A stretch of DNA of 64,000 bases from Brasenia schreberi. Lineage: Eukaryota > Streptophyta > Magnoliopsida > Nymphaeales > Cabombaceae. Shown here in pieces: positions 61,926 to 64,000 of this stretch (positions within the stretch are counted from its first letter, which is position 1; each line of letters begins with the position of its first letter). Location of the stretch: NCBI GenBank assembly GCA_036023115.1, contig JAYKKT010000064.1, forward strand, positions 3,277,501 through 3,341,500, given 5' to 3'. Under the pieces are notes generated by a model. It saw only the letters and a list, made by a program, of their open reading frames with translations. It searched no databases and was not told the DNA's origin. Position numbers and translations under genes: made by a program.

Positions 61926-62267
61926 AATCATATTCGTATGTTCAGTTTTTTTTTTTCAAATTATATTCTTATTTCAAGTTGGTCTATGGCAAAGGTGATT
62001 TTTATGTCGAAAGAAATTGGTATCAGTTCCCTGCTTCGTGTCATGTTATCTGTCGTTAACCCAAGTTCATGTTAAAAGAGGTTGACCCGAAAATGATCTA
62101 CTTTCTTTCGTATCTATAGATAGAGAGAACATGCACATTTAACTTGTGTTCTTTGGTATCAGCATAGGTAGATTCAGAGTTCATAAGCCAACGACAGCAA
62201 AGGCCATGACCTTTTAAATCGTGTCACTCATGTCATGTTAATGTCTACACGGAATAGATAAGGTTGT
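61926..62267. other. Intergenic DNA
   Basis: Nothing recognised. Confidence 0.4.
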
Positions 62268-62489
<222 letters not shown>

Positions 62490-62589
62490 TTCCTCAAGTA
62501 CTCTAAAGAAAATAGGCCTTTGTGACCTAAAGTCTTATTTTGTGAAAAAAATTGAAAGAAAACTAGTTGTTTGATTACTGTGTATCTAA

Positions 62590-62775
62590 TACTTTAAGGT
62601 AGATGGGTAGTTCAGAACTGAACTGACTGTTCGAACCGGAACCGAACTGCTTGTGGAACCGGCGGTAACCAGAATTGATTGAACCAGCCCCTGAACTTAA
62701 ATGGGCCTCATTATAGTTCATGGTCTCCGGAAACCGGTCCAGAATAAGAACCGGTGGTTCCAATATTTTTCTAAT
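62590..62775. repeat. hAT-like AACCGG-type relic
   Basis: CGAACCGGAACCGAACTGC, GGAACCGGCGGTAACC and GAACCGGTGGTTCC strings of the family seen at 42659. No termini were found. Confidence 0.4.
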
Positions 62776-63169
62776 ATCTTTTATCAAATATATCTTCATC
62801 GTTACAGCTGGTGATGAGTTAGACTCTTAGTAGGCGCTCGCATTGGGCTAATGCACCCTTATATTTGAGAAAGAAAAGCTTTTAAATAATATTTTTGAAA
62901 TCCTTTATCATGAACATACATTAGTTCATTGGTATTTAAAAAAAATTTGCTTCCTTATATTAAAAAAAATTGAAACTGGTGTCAACGGTTTCGGTCGACC
63001 TTTGTGCTTCAGTTTATACGTTTTGTATATCGCATTATCAACATTTAATACTAGTTCAGTTAGCGTTGATTGCATTTGTCTATTTAAATTAAGCCGTATT
63101 TTATGGCCTAATAAGGTTATTGAGAAAAGATTGAAAGTGACAATCAATAGATGATAAAACTAGAGAAAA
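62776..63169. other. Intergenic DNA
   Basis: Nothing recognised. Confidence 0.4.
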
Positions 63170-63405
63170 TCTTCTAAGATGGTTTAAATACGTGAAAATG
63201 CTATCAAAGAAAGCTTGGATAAAATGTATGAAAAACTAAAAAGAAACTAAAGAACAAAAAATGTTAGAAGAAGACTATAAAAAGTATTGAAAAAATAATA
63301 AAAATTTATTTAACTTATGTTGAATTAACTATTAACGTCACACACGATCAAGTTCTATAAAAACAAAAAAAAATTATGTAGCCGGTCTCGCATGACCTTA
63401 ACAAG
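63170..63405 (+). mobile_element. RTE-clade LINE 3' end, heavily decayed
   Basis: AGATGGTTTAAATACGTG corresponds to the LRWF codons of the RTE C-terminus. Then come ACTTATGTTGAATTAACTAT and ATTATGTAGCCGGTCTC, the usual tail order. Confidence 0.5.
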
Positions 63406-63409
63406 GGTT

Positions 63410-63545
63410 TTAGAAATTGGATTATAACCAAAAATCGAACTGAACCGACCAATTTTTTGGTTCGATTATCCTTATAATCAGGTCCTTGAATTCTCCGTTG
63501 ATTTGGTCCGAACCAATAAATCGAGCCACTAAATTGTGTCCAATA
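63410..63545. repeat. hAT-like relic
   Basis: ATCGAACTGAACCGACC and GGTCCGAACCAATAAATCG-like strings. No termini were found. Confidence 0.35.
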
Positions 63546-63669
63546 CAAAATGAGAGTTCACCAAGATATAACATATACAAGAGCCTTGATTGTGTAGCTC
63601 AACAATAATGACACGTGACACGAAACGTAGAGAGACTCGTTCTCCTGTCGAGAATTGCATACTCGTTTA

Positions 63670-63800
63670 CACATCTCACGAGCAAAAGTTACCGTGTCAC
63701 CACCGTGTCATTGTCACAAGCAACAGTGTGGCCACTAAGATGCCTCCGGCGAGAATCTCGGGGTTTTGCATGTGTAAAGAGTCCCAAACGTTCGCTTTTT
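63670..63800 (+). repeat. Second copy of the dispersed repeat seen at 14337
   Basis: GTCACAAGCAACAGTGTGGC and the peptide VTSNSVAT are shared with the minus strand of 14337-14580. The matched core is about 60 bp. Confidence 0.35.
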
Positions 63801-63884
63801 CTTTTTTTGTTACGTTTCCTTTTCCCACCTTTTGCTGCTTCATTCATAGTCACCGCACTCGTAAAATTTTATGGGTCGAGCACA

Positions 63885-63965
63885 CATAGCAATAGCCCAA
63901 GTTGAAGGTCATGAGTTCGATACTCGGGGCATGCATGTGGCTTTCGCCTTGGACCACTATGAACG
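63885..63965 (+). repeat. tRNA-like SINE-like unit
   Basis: ATAGCAATAGCCCAAGTTGA, CATGAGTTCGATACTCGGGG, GCATGCATGTGGCTTTCGCC. Confidence 0.55.
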
Positions 63966-64000
63966 AGTTCATCTTATGACTCGAATCTCGGCTAGCTTCA

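Overview
The window is nuclear DNA of a flowering plant. The genes have plant GT-AG introns, one with a GC donor. Plant-only families are present: an ALOG/LSH protein, an R2R3-MYB of the MYB44 type and a C2H2 protein with QALGGH fingers. Between the genes lies AT-rich DNA full of (TA)n and (CT)n tracts and plant retroelement debris. I cannot name the species from sequence alone.

Layout. 1-3.9 kb: repeats. 4.25-7.11 kb (+): an intact seven-exon pyruvate decarboxylase gene (PDC). 8.2-11.03 kb (-): a broken copy of the ribosome-biogenesis GTPase LSG1, with several frame breaks and its middle missing. 12.71-13.45 kb (+): an intronless R2R3-MYB. 15.64-18.64 kb (-): a four-exon 40S ribosomal protein S5 gene (RPS5) with a telo-box upstream. 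18.7-31.9 kb: gene-poor, with two RTE-clade LINE copies and many tRNA-like SINE-like units. 31.96-32.50 kb (-): an intronless ALOG/LSH gene in a GC-rich island. 33.6-35.4 kb (-): another RTE copy. 35.4-46.7 kb: repeats, including a hAT-type non-autonomous element with an exact 8-bp target duplication. 46.93-56.15 kb (+): a six-exon ubiquitin-activating enzyme E1 gene (UBA1). 58.64-59.60 kb (-): an intronless two-finger C2H2 repressor-type gene. 59.6-64.0 kb: repeats.

The genes do not form a pathway. They are unrelated housekeeping genes (PDC, RPS5, UBA1) and regulators (MYB, LSH, C2H2). The most unusual locus is UBA1 intron 2. It is about 4.8 kb long with a GC donor. It holds a truncated Ty1/copia element, and on both sides of that element lies a copy of the same ~560-bp segment, which includes the last ~50 nt of exon 2 and its GC donor. 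The other main result is the short-repeat landscape: one tRNA-like SINE-like family seen at about 14 places, one RTE LINE family seen as 5'-truncated bodies and tails at a dozen places, and one hAT-like family defined by TAGACATG termini. I found no CRISPR array, rRNA, bona fide tRNA gene or organellar insert, and no clear new multi-gene system.
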